64,000 bases of DNA, taken from contig CM068580.1 in assembly GCA_035048485.1 (NCBI GenBank), positions 42,087,585 to 42,151,584 of the forward strand. The letters are read 5' to 3'. The notes under the pieces were generated by a model. The model had not been told where the DNA came from. It was given only the letters and a program-made list of their open reading frames with translations, and searched no databases. The position numbers were made by a program, and so were the translations under genes. How positions within the stretch are numbered: the stretch's first letter is position 1; each line of letters opens with the position of its first letter. The stretch comes from Pteria penguin. Taxonomy: Eukaryota > Mollusca > Bivalvia > Pterioida > Pteriidae. Below, piece after piece: positions 1 to 12,770 of this stretch.

Positions 1-168
1 TTTTCCTACCCTTCCCAATTTCATTACTGACAAGCACAATACAGTAACATAGCATTATGTTGCAATGTAACATACATCAATACCAGTGACACCACAAGTT
101 CAATTCAGCTCTTAAACGCTGTGGTCAGAGGAAACGCGAAAAAAATTATCTAAACTAACAATTAAAAC
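1..168. other. Non-coding sequence at left edge
   Basis: AT-rich sequence upstream of the candidate first exon. No TATA box or other promoter element can be assigned with confidence. Confidence 0.3.
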
Positions 169-295
169 ATGCTTACCATGGACGAACTACTTTGTAAATA
201 TATTTCCTCGTGTAGCTTTGATTCAAATAAACATATAACGACTATTGTGCGCCTTTTAGATGTTTTCTGTGATAGTTCCTGGTTTCCCGTGACCA
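169..295 (+). CDS. Candidate first coding exon of the RAD51AP2-like gene
   Basis: ATG at 169 or, in better context (accATGG), at 178 opens a frame beginning MDELLCKYISS. It runs to a strong donor, CCA|GTAAGT, after base 295 (phase 1). The large exon contains a phase-1 acceptor, CGTTTTAG|AAG, at 2777/2778, and joining 295 to 2778 keeps the frame. This would replace the first 14 residues of the 2735 start and give 874 aa from 178. The alternative is that this is a short unrelated ORF and translation starts at 2735. The phase match is expected by chance about one time in three, so this is inference. Confidence 0.35.
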
Positions 296-1127
296 GTAAG
301 TTATCTGAATATTTCCGGGTCAGCCTTCTTTTCCAAATAAGGAAAACGTTGATGATAAAATTCGAGTTATCGCCCGCCGATTGTTGGAATATCGTGTATT
401 AAGTCAATAGTATAAATTATCAAGATATTTCTTGTTTTAGATTTAAGATTAAGTTTATTTATTGAGCGATTAATTTTTTCTCTCTCGTTACGAGAGAATG
501 CTAGGTGTAGGCCTACATGTACATTTGTACCAGTGATGTACAGTATATTTAAGACATTTAAAACATGGATTTAGATCTATTTACAGTATATATTTCTCTT
601 TCTGTTTTTTATTTTGAATTTATTTTTATTCAAGCTCCTTTCTTTTTGAAGTCTCTAATGTATAGCAGTAAAAATCTCGTGAGTTTTACCACTGTTCGTG
701 AGCTTCCTCTTGACGTCTTATCTTGAGCAGACGATACTGATGAGGTAGGGCAGAATTTTGACAATCATCATACAAGATGGAGACATTGAAATAATTAATA
801 AGGTATGATACAAACCTATTCGTAAAGAAGAGCATAATAATTTGAGACATACATGAGTCGTATTTTACCAGAACTTTCTTGCAAATCTACTTTATTGTAC
901 AGACTACTACAGTACTGTACTAGTTAGTAGTTTTAAAATGATCAATTAACACTCGGTAAGTCAAGATGAAAGTTGTCAATTTCCTCGTGAGAATCTACAG
1001 CAGTATCTATTTATATTCTACTTATATAGTTGTTGAAAAGTTTTTCAACATGTCAGTAGGCCTAATTTTCAGTGATTTTGAAAATTTTGCCGAGCAGTGA
1101 AATATATGGAGAGAATTTAATATTTTT

Positions 1128-1171
1128 GTCAGTCCGAATGAAATTTTGTCAGTCAAAACATTCGGACTGAC
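1128..1171. repeat. Perfect 13-bp stem-loop
   Basis: Arms gtcagtccgaatg (1128-1140) and cattcggactgac (1159-1171) are perfect reverse complements around an 18-base loop that itself contains 'gtcagtc'. A smaller perfect 8-bp hairpin (gttgaaaa/ttttcaac) lies at 1032-1049. Role unknown. Confidence 0.6.
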
Positions 1172-1375
1172 ACTTTTCACTGAACATCACTGCAAAAACA
1201 TGCAAACATCACTTGACTTTAATCGCATCTACAGTATAGGTCTTTATACTACTAGACCTAGTTTCTATACTGCAGTTTTAACTGCATATATTATGCTGTC
1301 GGCCTATTCTGCGCATATAAACACACAAGTTTGCCTATGTTAACTCGGTTTTAAAAAAAGATCCAGCAAAATAAC

Positions 1376-1475
1376 ATTTTACACACAAAAACATGGATGG
1401 ACCCCTACTCAGAAAAATTCATTGCGGGTTGACCTCCTCTTCACAAAATTTCTGGATCCGTGCCTGATCATGATC
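1376..1475. repeat. Fragment of dispersed 'ggatccg.gc' repeat
   Basis: Shares 'acacacaa.aacatgg.tgg', 'aaaattcattg.gggttga' and 'aaatttctgga' with 46940-47130, and the ending 'tttctggatccg' with the MITE at 36940-37118. Interpreted as a degraded copy of the same small element. Confidence 0.45.
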
Positions 1476-2734
1476 TTGTTATGATATGTCTAGATCCGCG
1501 GAACGCGTCGAATTTTATATAGGTTTATATAGTAAATTCGTAAAATACGAAATCCAACATGGGAAAGAAATCAGAAATCTGGAAAAAGAAAATTCTTTTC
1601 ATAACTTTTATAGCAATGATGAAAATTATAATGTGTAGTTTATCAAATATCTTCAAAATACATGTAAATGTAAAAAATGAGCATCATTACGCACATTAGA
1701 ATAGACGCATATGCATACTAAAGAAAATATATACATGTAAATACAAATACATGTATATGACCGTTATCGTTTCGAAATCGTTAAGATCTTTGACATTATC
1801 ATCGGGGAAGAAAACAGGATCCGGCGACAAAAACTGAGAAAACACTTAATTTAATTATTTCATTTTAATTTATTACATTATCAAACGTTCAAATAAATCG
1901 TCATGCAGAATGATTTAATTCTATTTATCGATAGAATAAAACTCAATAAAATCCATAGCCCAGTTATCAATTCATTGTTATACGGAAGAATTGAAATTAT
2001 GACTCAAGTATTTTCTCATTTTATGGCGCCGGACCCAGAAGACATTTGACCAAGCTGTATGACACAAATCACCAAGGACATGCACATAAAACATGATAAT
2101 AGTAAAATATTCACAGAAAACGACATTACAAAAATATTCGAGTGTACTGTGGTTACAATACTGACTTAGGATGGTCAATTAAAGTAACAGATGTCACTCA
2201 TTTGGTGTGGTTAACCGGTTTACGGGCGCCCACCTTCCCGCTCACTACAAAAGCAGCACAATCAAAGGACACATATTTAAAAATTTGATAAATAATCCTC
2301 CATATAGAGAACAAGAATCAACAGGTTTCCCAAGACGAGAGGACATAAAAAATTTTTCACACGAAACGTTTAAAGAATAATATGGTGGTACCAAAAATAT
2401 GTAATGCGACATCAACACGAGTAAACCGTGCTCTGCTCGTCTGTATGCGAGCTCAAATTATTTTGAGATATTATTTTTAGCTCAGGTATTATTTTAAGAT
2501 AAAGCCGATCATTTAGTCAAAATATTAATATTAGTAGTGACATTTTCAAGGATTTTACTTCTATGTACATAAACTCAGGATTTTAAAAGATAAGATTAAA
2601 CCACATTCCATTTTTCTATTCAAGCCTAGGCTATTGACATTGTACAGTAATTCTGTATTTTGTGTGAATTCAGGAATTAACAGTCCATAATCAAGCTGTT
2701 CGTCAGAAGAAGATAATTTACATTTACACTGATA

Positions 2735-5700
2735 ATGTATGCTTTCAATAAATCTGGATGTGATATAAACGTTTTAGAAGAGGTTGGGCATATAGTCTCT
2801 GATATGCTGACTGAAATCGAAGGTAGACAGAGCCTAGACTACAGAAGAATTGTCAAGCGTTCAATGTCGGACGTTAAGGCGGTGCACAGTTCAGCTATCT
2901 TATACACTGATTTGATGGAAGTTATGGAGTCAATTCTTTCAAACGTGGAACAAAATGATTTAAATGAACGGTTCTATAAAGAGTGTACATGGATGTATGA
3001 AAAAAACCAATATTCCAGTCCACAGGGAAAAGATATGCAACATTCAATACATATTAGAGATGATACCATATGTTCGAACGGCGAGGAAATATTTGTTCCA
3101 GTAAAATTCGGCCATTCAGACAATGAAGAGCCTATCCAAATAAGAGAAAGTGAAATTGAAAAAGAGATTTTGCAAACAGTCGAAAACAACCTTGAGATGG
3201 AAAAGGAAAAGGAACATGTCATGGAGAAGCAGGTACATCCACCACGAATAAGTGAATTAAAGAGGACAGACTTATTTCGAGAAGGAAATTGTTTATATGA
3301 TATAAAGACGACACAATTTTGTAAATTATCTGATACTAGTGACAACACAAGTGACAATGCAAAAGAATGGAAAAAGGAAGAATCACTTTCTAACGGTTCA
3401 GGTGCCGTACTAGGGATAAAAAACGATACAGATGGATGTATACTTCTGCAAGAAAAAACATACGAGGTGATAGAAACATATAATGTTGGTCCTTTGGAAA
3501 TTGTCAAGTATGAAGCTAAGGAAAAGGATATATTGTCGTCAAATACCAAAGAAGAAAATGAACACGATAGAAATTGTCTATATAGAGACGAAGGTGCCTC
3601 GTACTGTAAAATGTACATTTCAGAGCAAGAACGCTATTGTTTTTCAAAAGAATGCGACAAGTTGACGGAAAAAGAAAATTCCGAAATTGAAAAAGTTGAA
3701 GATTGTGAACTGTTTGAAGGAGAAAATCAAATATTAAACACTCAGCAAGACTCTGTTGAAGATAAAGAATATTCATTTAAAGCTGGAAACCGTATTATTC
3801 CCGATGACGTTTGTATCACATGGGAGGGAGAAAATTGTTTTCCAAGATATTGCAGTGAAATCATGAAAGAAAGGGACATTCTCGAGGAAAACAAAAATAA
3901 TGTAATGGAGGAAAATTTCAACGGAAACATTTTATTTGTTACTGATCAGACCAAGCGTTCTTTGGAAGAAGAACAAAATATTTCTGAAATAACAGAGAGG
4001 GACAATATTGTATCAACAGGAAAGGATGTAACTGATAAACTAGACCATGGGAAGATTAGTTGCAATACTAGTATGAACATCGAGGCACCAAAGCAGCTAC
4101 CTCCTCATTGTGATGAAAATAAGGAAGAACTCCTTTCAGAGACTAGCGAGTGTGTACTTCAGAATTTGTCAACAATAGAAATACTGCAAGAAGACAGCAC
4201 ATGTCTTGAAATGAAACTTGAGCTCAAGAATGTATCAGATGGTGAAGATGCATCTTCAACGCTCATGAAGGTAGGGAAGATTCAAGTTGATAATTCGTTC
4301 AGCACTATAATCGGGATAACGACAGCTTGTGAATTAACCGAAGAGTCAGACAACCAATATGCATTTGACTGCTGTAAGGGACAAGAGGAGAGCTCAAGTG
4401 AAATAACCACGATTTGTAAGTTATTCGAAGAACCAGCTGACGAATGTCTTGTGGATAATTCTAAGAATGAAGAGGAAAATTCTTTTTATAGTAAGACTAG
4501 AATAAAACCAGCTTGTAATATTGAAGAGCCTAAAAGCCAAAGCGGTGTAGGCGTGAAAGATCAACTCCAACATCAAGCCCACGGTCTATCGAATGATATT
4601 GATCTTGTAACTTTGCGTAATGTGAAATCTCATGACTCAAAATTGCAGCCAGAAAACATTTCAAGAATGGAATTCCACACAAAAACTGAATTTCTATACA
4701 AAAATGATGAAAGGCAATTTTGGTTTGACCATGCTGAAACTTCAACAATAGATACAGAATCTAACAAGGCTGTCACTGCACACACCGAGAAGTATTCCCA
4801 GGAGAGTTTGGGATTTATTGCTTCTGAAGAATGTTATTTGTCACAGAGCGAAGGGCAGTGCTATGAGAATAAAGTAGAAGAGGCTTCGTTAGAATGTAAT
4901 TTAAAAGAGATCGAACAATCGACCACAGATTCAAGCAACACCATTCCTGTAGATGATCAGCATGTGCCAAACGCAACTGGTGATAACGATTTTTATGATA
5001 AGGATGGAATTGGCGAATCATCCATGTTCACTGTCAGTCGAGGTATACTAAGAATACTGAACATATATACACTGAATTGACATATATTTTAAAGATGTAC
5101 ATTTAAAAATAAAGATCACATTTTATAGTCCCCGAAAAATTTCGGGGGAACAACATACAGTCGTTGTTGTATTCGTCCGTCTGTCCGAGCTCATATATCA
5201 TAAATCGTTGAATTTTATCATATTTCACAAAAATGTTCCTTGGACAGGGACTTTGGGACAATGGACTCTCAAGGTCATTTCTACAAGGTCATTCAGCACA
5301 TATCCCCCAAAGTACATGTATTGGGAAAGGCCTCATATCTTTTAAACGATTCATCAGGATTGTATCGTGTTTCACACAAACACTCCTTGGGATAGGGGCT
5401 TTTGGTCACTCTAGGTCATTTCTGGAAGGTCAGAGTCACTAAACAAATATACACATATAGAGAAAGGTCTTAACTCCAGCATGTCTTGTTGATATTTAAC
5501 AAATTCACACAATTGTTCGCCGAGACATGGTTTCTTTGTGCCAGAGACTTTTGGACAACTCAATTTGAAAAGGTCAAGGTTATTCAGAAATAGAACCTGA
5601 AATTTCAAAAAGGTTTATATATTTTGTTAATGTTCAACAGGCAATGAGCATACTTCACACAAAAGTTAATCGGTTAATCATGTTTTGGGATATGGGTTTT

Positions 5701-8700
5701 TACACATAGGTCACTCGGGTCATTTCTGGAAGGCCCAGATTTGTCAGAAACTTGAACTTGAAATACCAAAAAAAAAAATTATAATAATAATAAATAAATA
5801 AATAGAAAATTTGTATTTGCAGATTTTTACTAGCGTATGTTCATACTTCGTATTAAGGATGCATACAACCCTAACTTTTTATGCTCCCTGATGATTTTTG
5901 GGTGTTAAGGGTTTCCTGTCTGATAGTCATCCATTGGTTTGATGCACTTTGGTCAGGGAGCTTTCATCAATTGTACTGATTTCTTTGTATTCTATAGACA
6001 ATGTGAATTATTTAAAGAATAGCATCATGATTACAAGAGAATTAGATTGCAACAAATAAAAGTTTAAAGCTGTATACCCTATGTTCGCTAGTACAGTGCA
6101 TATTGTAAGTAAATTTATTCTAATTCTTTTAGTTATATGTATATAAGCCTAAAATATTAAAAAGGGCCCTTGCAAATGTGATTTAATTCGGAAGCCGCAT
6201 CATTGAGGGCGAGGTTAATAAACTTCACGATGCTAAAGTTGATATTTACTGAAATTGGTTTCTTTTGGAGTCTCCCTTCATCGTATTTCTTTTGATGCAC
6301 GAAATCAGTGTATGGTTGTATATATGAAATACCCGCTTTATTTACGAAGTATATTCTTTTTATTTTGATATCTCCGAGGGTTTAAAGCAACAAAAATGTT
6401 ATTAACGCAAAGTTAATAACTTCAGCCATACGACAAAAATAAAGTTTTGTTTTACATGCCCTAATTTTGAAATCATACCGAATTGTAGGGTATACAACTT
6501 TAAGTAGTAGTGACTTTACCGTAAATTGAACATAGATATCGGTGTAAGTATTCTAAACTCATTGTAAGCAAATATTAATTTTTTATTCATTTTCTCATAA
6601 GTAGTTCTGTATCAATACACTGTATAACATCATGGTGCCGTGGTAATATCATACATTACGCTAGTTTAAATTTGGTCACTTTTTGTAGATGGAGATTGTA
6701 AACCACGACCAATTGCAAAGATTGGCGATTACATGTTTCCTTGTTTTAAATGGAAGTACACTCCGTCATGTGACCAAGATGGCGTTGTTCCTACATCAGT
6801 TAACCTTGGTAAGACCTTTAACAAACTGCAACATGTTAATACCCCTAAAAACAAAATTTGTCATGTACATTGGTACTTCCTGCCTTTTTATGCTCCGGGA
6901 TCGAAAGGTCGAGGGCATATTGTTTTTACCTGTCTGTATGTTTGTTTGTATATTTGTCTGTCGTCAACGTTATGTCGTCTGTGGTCGGTCAATTTGAGAT
7001 TGTCCTGGCAATAAACTCTGAATGCTTGCTTTGAACAAGTCGGTACTTCACATTATTGATACATGCGAGACGAGAGTGTGTCATGAGTGTGACACAAGAT
7101 CATTCATTGAAGGTCAAGATCACAGCAAAGCATACCCGTAGTACACATGTTACCCATAGAAACACTTCTGCGTTGACCTTGGCTTAATGTCATATTTTCA
7201 TGATCAAGGTCACAGTGGCTTTATCAAATTGTTGATATAAATTCCGGCGAAAGCAAGTTTACGACTAGAACTGCTGTAGTTGTCTTTATCGTAAAACATA
7301 CTATTAAGGATATCATGCACATTACTAGCACACGTTTCCTGACGACACGGAGCTATTACGCTACATGTAGTAGGGTACGTAAATGCTGCAATTTTTAAAG
7401 ATTACCTATCGAAATTAGATTGTAAGAATTACGTTTCAATTAGTTACCTACAAGGAATGTAATAGGTAAATGTAAACGTACCAATGACAACGTTAGAGAC
7501 CGAAGTCCCTGTTTCATCCAGATATCAAGAAATATTGCATGAAATGTGTCATAGGTCATACAGGGCGAGTGAAACCAGCGCCAGCGGACACAACAGTAAT
7601 GTAAATAGCAAGTTTTAATTTCTTCCTGTATCGAGAAAAATCGTACTTCCGTAAGGTACAGGGTTTACCAACCAGTTATATTTATGGATACTTTCATTTT
7701 GTTGAACTAAATGTTGTTGTGATGTTTATTCATGTATGCTTTGCAAGTATAGAGTATGGTAGAGCATGATAGTATAAGTATCAATATTGGTTTAGTGACA
7801 GGTGTGTAGTGGCTACACTGTCAAATGTATATTTATATCGTATCAACATAATGATATGATATAACTTCATTAGCACATTCATTGTTTTAGGAAGTTAGGA
7901 AGTGGTCACTGAACGTTATTGTAAAAATGAAAAGACCAAACCTGTATACGACATAGACTTATAATTCTCAAACCTGACAAAGACGGTCTTCAGTCAGAAA
8001 GGAAGATTTTTTTGTCATGCTTTTCAATCATTTTGAGTTTTCGGGGAGCATATAGTCTCCGCGTTGTCGTCTGTCAGTATGTCCGTTCGAGCTCATGTTT
8101 TATTTACATTTAATGCACTTTGATAATACTTCGGACAAATGTAACATATACATAGACCATGGTGCGTCAAGTCATATCTCAACGCTCAAGGCCACTTATA
8201 ATAAAAAGTGGCGACTTCTTTAAAAATCCATAGTTCTTTTCTGAACAATTGCATTATAATCAAACTTTGCACAAATGTTGCACGAGACTTAATATCTATT
8301 ATGTGGTTACTCTAAGGTCTAGCCCGTTAAGTCAAGCTGAATAGGAAATTATAGTCGAAAAAATAAAGGATTTTCAATTTCTAAATTTATACACGTACTT
8401 ATCAAGGCAATAGAACGAATTATATTCTTTCTCGAGGTCATATATGAAGTAAGATATTGTTTAAGTGGCTCGGAAGAATCGTCATTTAAAACTGTCTTAG
8501 CTATGAAAAATAAACATCAAAACATATATACGTGTATAAATTTTGGTGCACCATATACGCACTTCGACAACTTATAGTGATGCTCAACTGTGGAAATCCA
8601 AAACATTGATATTTGAAGAGCTAGCTCTTTACCGAATTGACCTAAGAGTAAGGGTCAGATAACCCATCCAAGGACCACGCTGTGCATGAGGGTGATACTC

Positions 8701-9779
8701 CTTAGTTTAAGAATAATTTACCAACTATTTTATCATTCAGTAATTTGAAGTATATATTTCGAGTAAGTACAGAAGTACTGAAAACTGGAATGAGGACTAG
8801 AATTTGATGTTCGGGTACATCCATTCATTATGGCGAGAGGAAGATATTTATTTATTTCTAAAGTCAGAATATATAAATAACAAGCTAATAATGTACCAAA
8901 AGTAATGAAAATTTTATGTAAGAATATGATTTTAAAACCTACAGTACATGCTACTTGTAAGAAAAAGACTGCATGCGAAGTAAAGCGGCATGTTTTCTGA
9001 CAAGTGTTTTGTCATGACCTTGACCCAGCGTCATCGCTTTAAGGTCAAGGTCACTGTAGACATTAATAGAACTTCCTTACCATATATTCTTAGTATTTCC
9101 GTTCTGCAGCTTCATACATGGTACATGTGTTCCTTATGACAAGGCAGTGTTATGAACTTGATCCAGGGCTTTACGCTTTAAGGTCAATGTAGATATCAGT
9201 AAAATTTCCTAGCTTGGGCCATATTTTCTTAATGATTTATTTTGCAGCTTCATACCCGGCAGAATTGTTCTTTATGACAAGGTGGTGTATCATGATCTTG
9301 ACCTAGGTTCGTGACTATGTGGTCAAGTTCAACGTAGGCTTTGATTAAATTCCTTGCTTATAAATGCCATTGCCTTTGAAAGTTGTTTTTGCCCTTTGTA
9401 GAAAGTTTTCACTCTGAAATTAAGCGACGGGTGTATTTTGCAACGTAGGCTTTGCTCTTGTTGATGTTAGGGTCACATCCGCACCTTTAAGAACATCTTG
9501 GTTAAGAAAACTGCTGCCAATACGTAAGCAACCGGCGTGTATAACTTAGACGTTGCTCTGGTAGTGATTTGTTATAGATACAGATTTATTATCCATGTTT
9601 TGTTAAATATTTATATGCTTAGTTTATATGATAAAGTAAACGTTTATTTTTCTTCAGTAGATGACAAACCACCTGCAATAACACGTTTACCCATCTATGA
9701 CAAGAAGAAACCGATAAGGATTGGATTGTCGAAACGACACAGAACATCACCATCTTTACATCCATATTACAAAAAATGA
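2735..9779 (+). CDS. RAD51-associated protein 2-like (RAD51AP1/2-type C-terminus), 3 exons
   Basis: Join 2735-5042, 6689-6808, 9658-9779 (849 aa, stop TGA). Seen: exon 1 is open for 769 codons, acidic and rich in E, S, N and C, so probably disordered. Its donor AG|GTATAC is phase 1. Exon 2 lies between TTTTTGTAG and G|GTAAGA, is 120 bp long and phase 1 at both ends. Exon 3 follows TTTTTCTTCAG, also phase 1. Residues 789-795 (FKWKYTP) resemble the W-x-P-P motif upstream of the RAD51AP1 tail. Residues 829-849 carry IRIGLSKR and LHPYYKK, the GLSR/LHP signature of the RAD51-binding tail of RAD51AP1 and RAD51AP2. A giant exon followed by tiny 3' exons fits RAD51AP2 better. Known: these proteins bind RAD51 or DMC1 filaments in homologous recombination. 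Inferred: same role here. An in-frame stop at 2714 makes 2735 the first ATG unless the upstream exon (178-295) is used. A possible AATAAA lies near 10870. Confidence 0.72.
5130..5765. repeat. Dispersed element with about four ~150-bp units, in intron
   Basis: The start shows a foldback 'ccccgaaaaatttcgggg' followed by 'gtccgtctgtccgagctcat'. The motif 'ccttgg.a.aggg.ctt..gg' with 'ggtcatttct..aaggtc' recurs near 5237, 5387, 5530 and 5685. It lies in the intron between exons 1 and 2 of the RAD51AP2-like gene. Confidence 0.55.
5766..6688. other. Intron remainder, no feature recognised
   Basis: AT-rich with a short A/T microsatellite near 5768-5810. Contains the pyrimidine-rich acceptor side of exon 2 (TTTTTGTAG). 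Confidence 0.4.
6890..7250. repeat. Dispersed bivalve-type repeat
   Basis: Begins 'tatgctccgggatcgaaagg', runs into 'ctgtctgtatgtttg' and ends in 'gatcaaggtcacagtgg'. This GTCTGTCTG head plus GGTCAAGGTCAC tail is the general form of the elements at 5130 and 8030. It lies in the second intron of the RAD51AP2-like gene. Confidence 0.4.
8030..8700. repeat. Dispersed repeat with 'ggggagcatatagtctcc' head
   Basis: Head 'cggggagcatatagtctcc' with 'gtctgtcagtatgtccg' and 'gagctcatg', the same layout as the 5130 element. The downstream part is degenerate, so the right boundary is uncertain. Confidence 0.35.
8990..9370. repeat. Tandem array of ~140-bp units, about 2.5 copies
   Basis: 'ttctgcagcttcatac', 'tttatgacaagg' and 'catgaccttgac' recur with about 140-bp spacing and decaying similarity. 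It sits in the intron just upstream of the exon encoding the RAD51-binding tail. Confidence 0.5.
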
Positions 9780-11310
9780 TATCACTCAGGTACTTGTGCA
9801 TTGATGAGGGAGGGTCAGAGATTTATTTCTTCACAAGTATGTTATTGTATGTATAAAGGTTGTTTGTGTATTGTTCATCGTCATTTACAACAATGAAATT
9901 TATAATGGCATTAATATTAATGTTCAGTATTTTCAAGATACACATAGTTTTAGCTGTACTTTTAAGATTAGCATCAATCGATACCATACTTTGCACATAC
10001 ATGTATTACATAAATAGGACAACTGAGAACTGTAGTTGTGAAAACAGTTTTCACTGTCAAGTTTTGTTCCTATAATTAATTATTAATCATTAATTACTGT
10101 TAATCATTGAATCACAGATTACGAATATTTTAATCATAAACTTGTTTTACTTTATTTCAGCAGTCTTTATGATCAAATAATTTGTTGAAAACTTGACTAC
10201 ATCCGTTGTATACGACGATTCATTTTTCGAAGTTAAAGCATAACTGTGATAAGTTGTTTATTTAATTACAGTGTATAATACAATGCATTGAATATCTTAT
10301 TTATATCAAAGTTGTACTGGACCAACTATGCCCAACTATGTCACGATACTTTATTTTCATCCATGTCTCGACACTGCTAACGTTTTGGGCATATTTGGCT
10401 GCAAAAGTCTATGCTGTTGTTATTGTTACGGTGTTTTGCAAGTTCAAATTCATAACAGATTTAGCACAGAACATCCCTCTTATATATTTCCTTGTTGCAT
10501 TATGCCTTACGAAATGATCATTGATCATACAAGTACAGAACATATACATGTATATGTCAATTAATCAGTGCATCATTATCGCATTTCGATAATTCAAGTC
10601 TTCTCAGTGATGCTAAGGCCTGTGGAAAATCAAACTATAAATATTTGTGGGACATTCTCACAGAAAGCAAAATAATAGTAACTGCGACAAACAAATACAT
10701 GTATATTATATATTCATTGATTTACAAATGTTACAGAGTAACCGTGATATAAATATATGTTATTTAATGTATATTTTTAGTATCATTTTCTGGTGTTAGC
10801 TTTCTTGTTTTGAAATATTCGTCATGCGTTATGTTTACTTATCTTCAAAGGAAAGAAAAAATTTGATGAAATAAAAATGTTTATTCTATCTATTGTTGCA
10901 TTTCATTGTGTAAGGTGTTAGAGCAAGTATGTGTCTCAATTTGCGACTACAAAAATGGATCCGACATAGCCCAGATTGTAAAATGCTTGGCCAGGGGCCA
11001 AGAGGTCTTGGGTTCAAGTTCCACATGTGAATCGTAAGTACTCTGTTTTCTGGATTCATCAGTAATAAGGGGTGAAGGGGGGGGGGGGGGCGTCCGCAGC
11101 GAGTTTTACATAATGCCTGATTTTTCAATGAGAAGAGGTTTGGACGTCCTGGAAGTATAATGGGATATGATTGCATTTATCGTAAGCGGTAATGCAAATT
11201 TTCATTTAAAAATTAATATTATTGTAAATATACATGTATGAACATTAGATTGAATTCACTGGAAAAGTAGATAAAGATAACATATTCTAAATTATTTTCT
11301 CACTTAAGGC
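9780..11310. other. 3' flank of the RAD51AP2-like gene
   Basis: No further exon seen. AATAAA near 10870 could serve as a distant poly(A) signal. Around 10960-11030 there is a degenerate tRNA-like head ('tagcccagattg', 'gggttcaagttcc'), possibly an old SINE, followed by a G tract near 11080. Confidence 0.3.
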
Positions 11311-11325
11311 AATAGACATAGTAAA

Positions 11326-11608
11326 TTGATTGATTGACTGGTTAATTATTGTTTTACGTCACTCCACAATTATTTCACATCAATGGACGGCATCTGCATG
11401 ATGCACCGCATAGATATTTATACCTTGTAACGGATCCTCCTAAATCAGCAAGGGATCGTTTACGTGCCACGCCTACCGCGACACGGGTCCTCGTTTGTTG
11501 CCGTCTTATCTGAAAGACAGGACACCGGTGCACCCACGGCGGGAATCGCCGGTATCTGGGCCTCTAGGTCACGAGTCGAGCACCTCATTCACTGTGCTAC
11601 ACCGGCTG
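11326..11608 (-). mobile_element. tRNA-derived SINE, family A, near full length
   Basis: Reverse orientation. The 3' tail is (tgat)n at left; then come the conserved 'ttttacgtcactccac' and 'gacggcatctgc.tgatgc' blocks, 'gaaagacaggacaccggtg', and the tRNA-like head ending 'ctacaccggc' at right. Flanking copies 'aatagacata(g/t)taaa' at 11311-11325 and 11609-11623 form a 15-bp target-site duplication with one mismatch. Confidence 0.82.
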
Positions 11609-12104
11609 AATAGACATATTAAAAAACCGAAAAATAAGATTTTATGTAGAAACCGAAGATAAATTTCGAAGGATAAATCACTTGTCTGGATCATCTCAGC
11701 GTTTGCCGATGATTCCTATTACCGCGATACCGTGGGACGGTAGATGCACGTAGCTCACTCACCGCTTTAGGTGGGTTCTTGTATGGATCGTAGTATCTGT
11801 GCAATGCTGCAGGGAGATGTCTTCATTAAATGCATGTATGCTAATGAAATAATATCGAGGTGACGTGTAACGAACATACATAAATGAATCCACAACATGA
11901 ATGCTCAGGAACTCTTATTGAGTTATACGAGTTTAATTTAATTATATGAACTTAACAATTGTTCTGATATAAGTCTTCATTAGCAATGCTGATAAACTGA
12001 TGAATCAGAGACTCTGTCAAATCAACAACAAAAAGATGGCTTCCATTGCAGCCACATAAGATTATATAACACTAATTTTACATGCGTCGGTATTATGATA
12101 ATGA

Positions 12105-12770
12105 AACAAGAGCAACGTCTAGCGTGGCACAATACGCCCGTCGCTTAGCTTGAAGGGATGAAATTTAAAAGTATGGAAACATTCCCCATTTGCCAACAAT
12201 TCTTTCTGTGAAACTTTGAGGTCCGTGCAATGGGTAAAAAAATGTGGACCGGACAAAGATTGACCCATCATATGCACGGTGACCTTGTCCTTGCATGCCC
12301 TTGGTTCAAAGTCATGACACACCCTTGGGTCCTGGGCAACAATTCTGTGAAATATTACTCAAATCAATGCCAGGGGTAAAAAGTTATGGCCCAGACAAAT
12401 ATTTACCTATCATATGCAGCGTGACCTTGACCTTGGTTCAATGTCAAGACACACCCTTCGGTCCTGGGCAACAATTCTGTGAAATAATATTCAAATCCAT
12501 GTCAGGAGTAAAGAGTTATGACCCGGACAAAGATTTACAGATCATTGTAACCTTGACCTTGCAGATATGACCTTTGAGTCTGGTCATGACACACTCTTGG
12601 GTCCTGAGCAACAATTATGTGAAATATTATTCAAATCCATGCAAGGTGTTAAAAGTAATGACTTTTACAAGAATCTGACGTAAGTACTTTGACCTTTACC
12701 TTGCAGATATGACCTTGAAAATTAATGGGGTTCATCCTCCAGTCATAATATACAAGTGTGTAAAGCTTAA
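12105..12770. repeat. Array of ~140-bp 'gaccttgacc' units with an 'acaagagcaacg' head
   Basis: The head 'acaagagcaacgtctagcgt' is followed by units carrying 'gtgaccttgacctt', 'cacacccttgg.tcctg.gcaa' and 'caattctgtgaaatat'. The cacacccttgg anchor recurs near 12320, 12452 and 12592. The unit matches the 18150-19025 array; the head matches the element near 61970. Confidence 0.65.

Larger units (their letters stand above)
296..2734. other. AT-rich non-coding stretch, possible first intron
   Basis: No exon is recognised. It holds two hairpins (1032-1049, 1128-1171) and a short dispersed-repeat remnant (about 1376-1475). A possible acceptor (GAATTCAG) ends at 2673, giving a 5' UTR boundary if translation starts at 2735. 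Confidence 0.4.

Noticed and set aside
2974..3618. Minus-strand 214-codon open frame
   Set aside because: Antisense to the large exon of the RAD51AP2-like gene. Its F/S/C-rich composition is the mirror of the E/K/T-rich coding strand.
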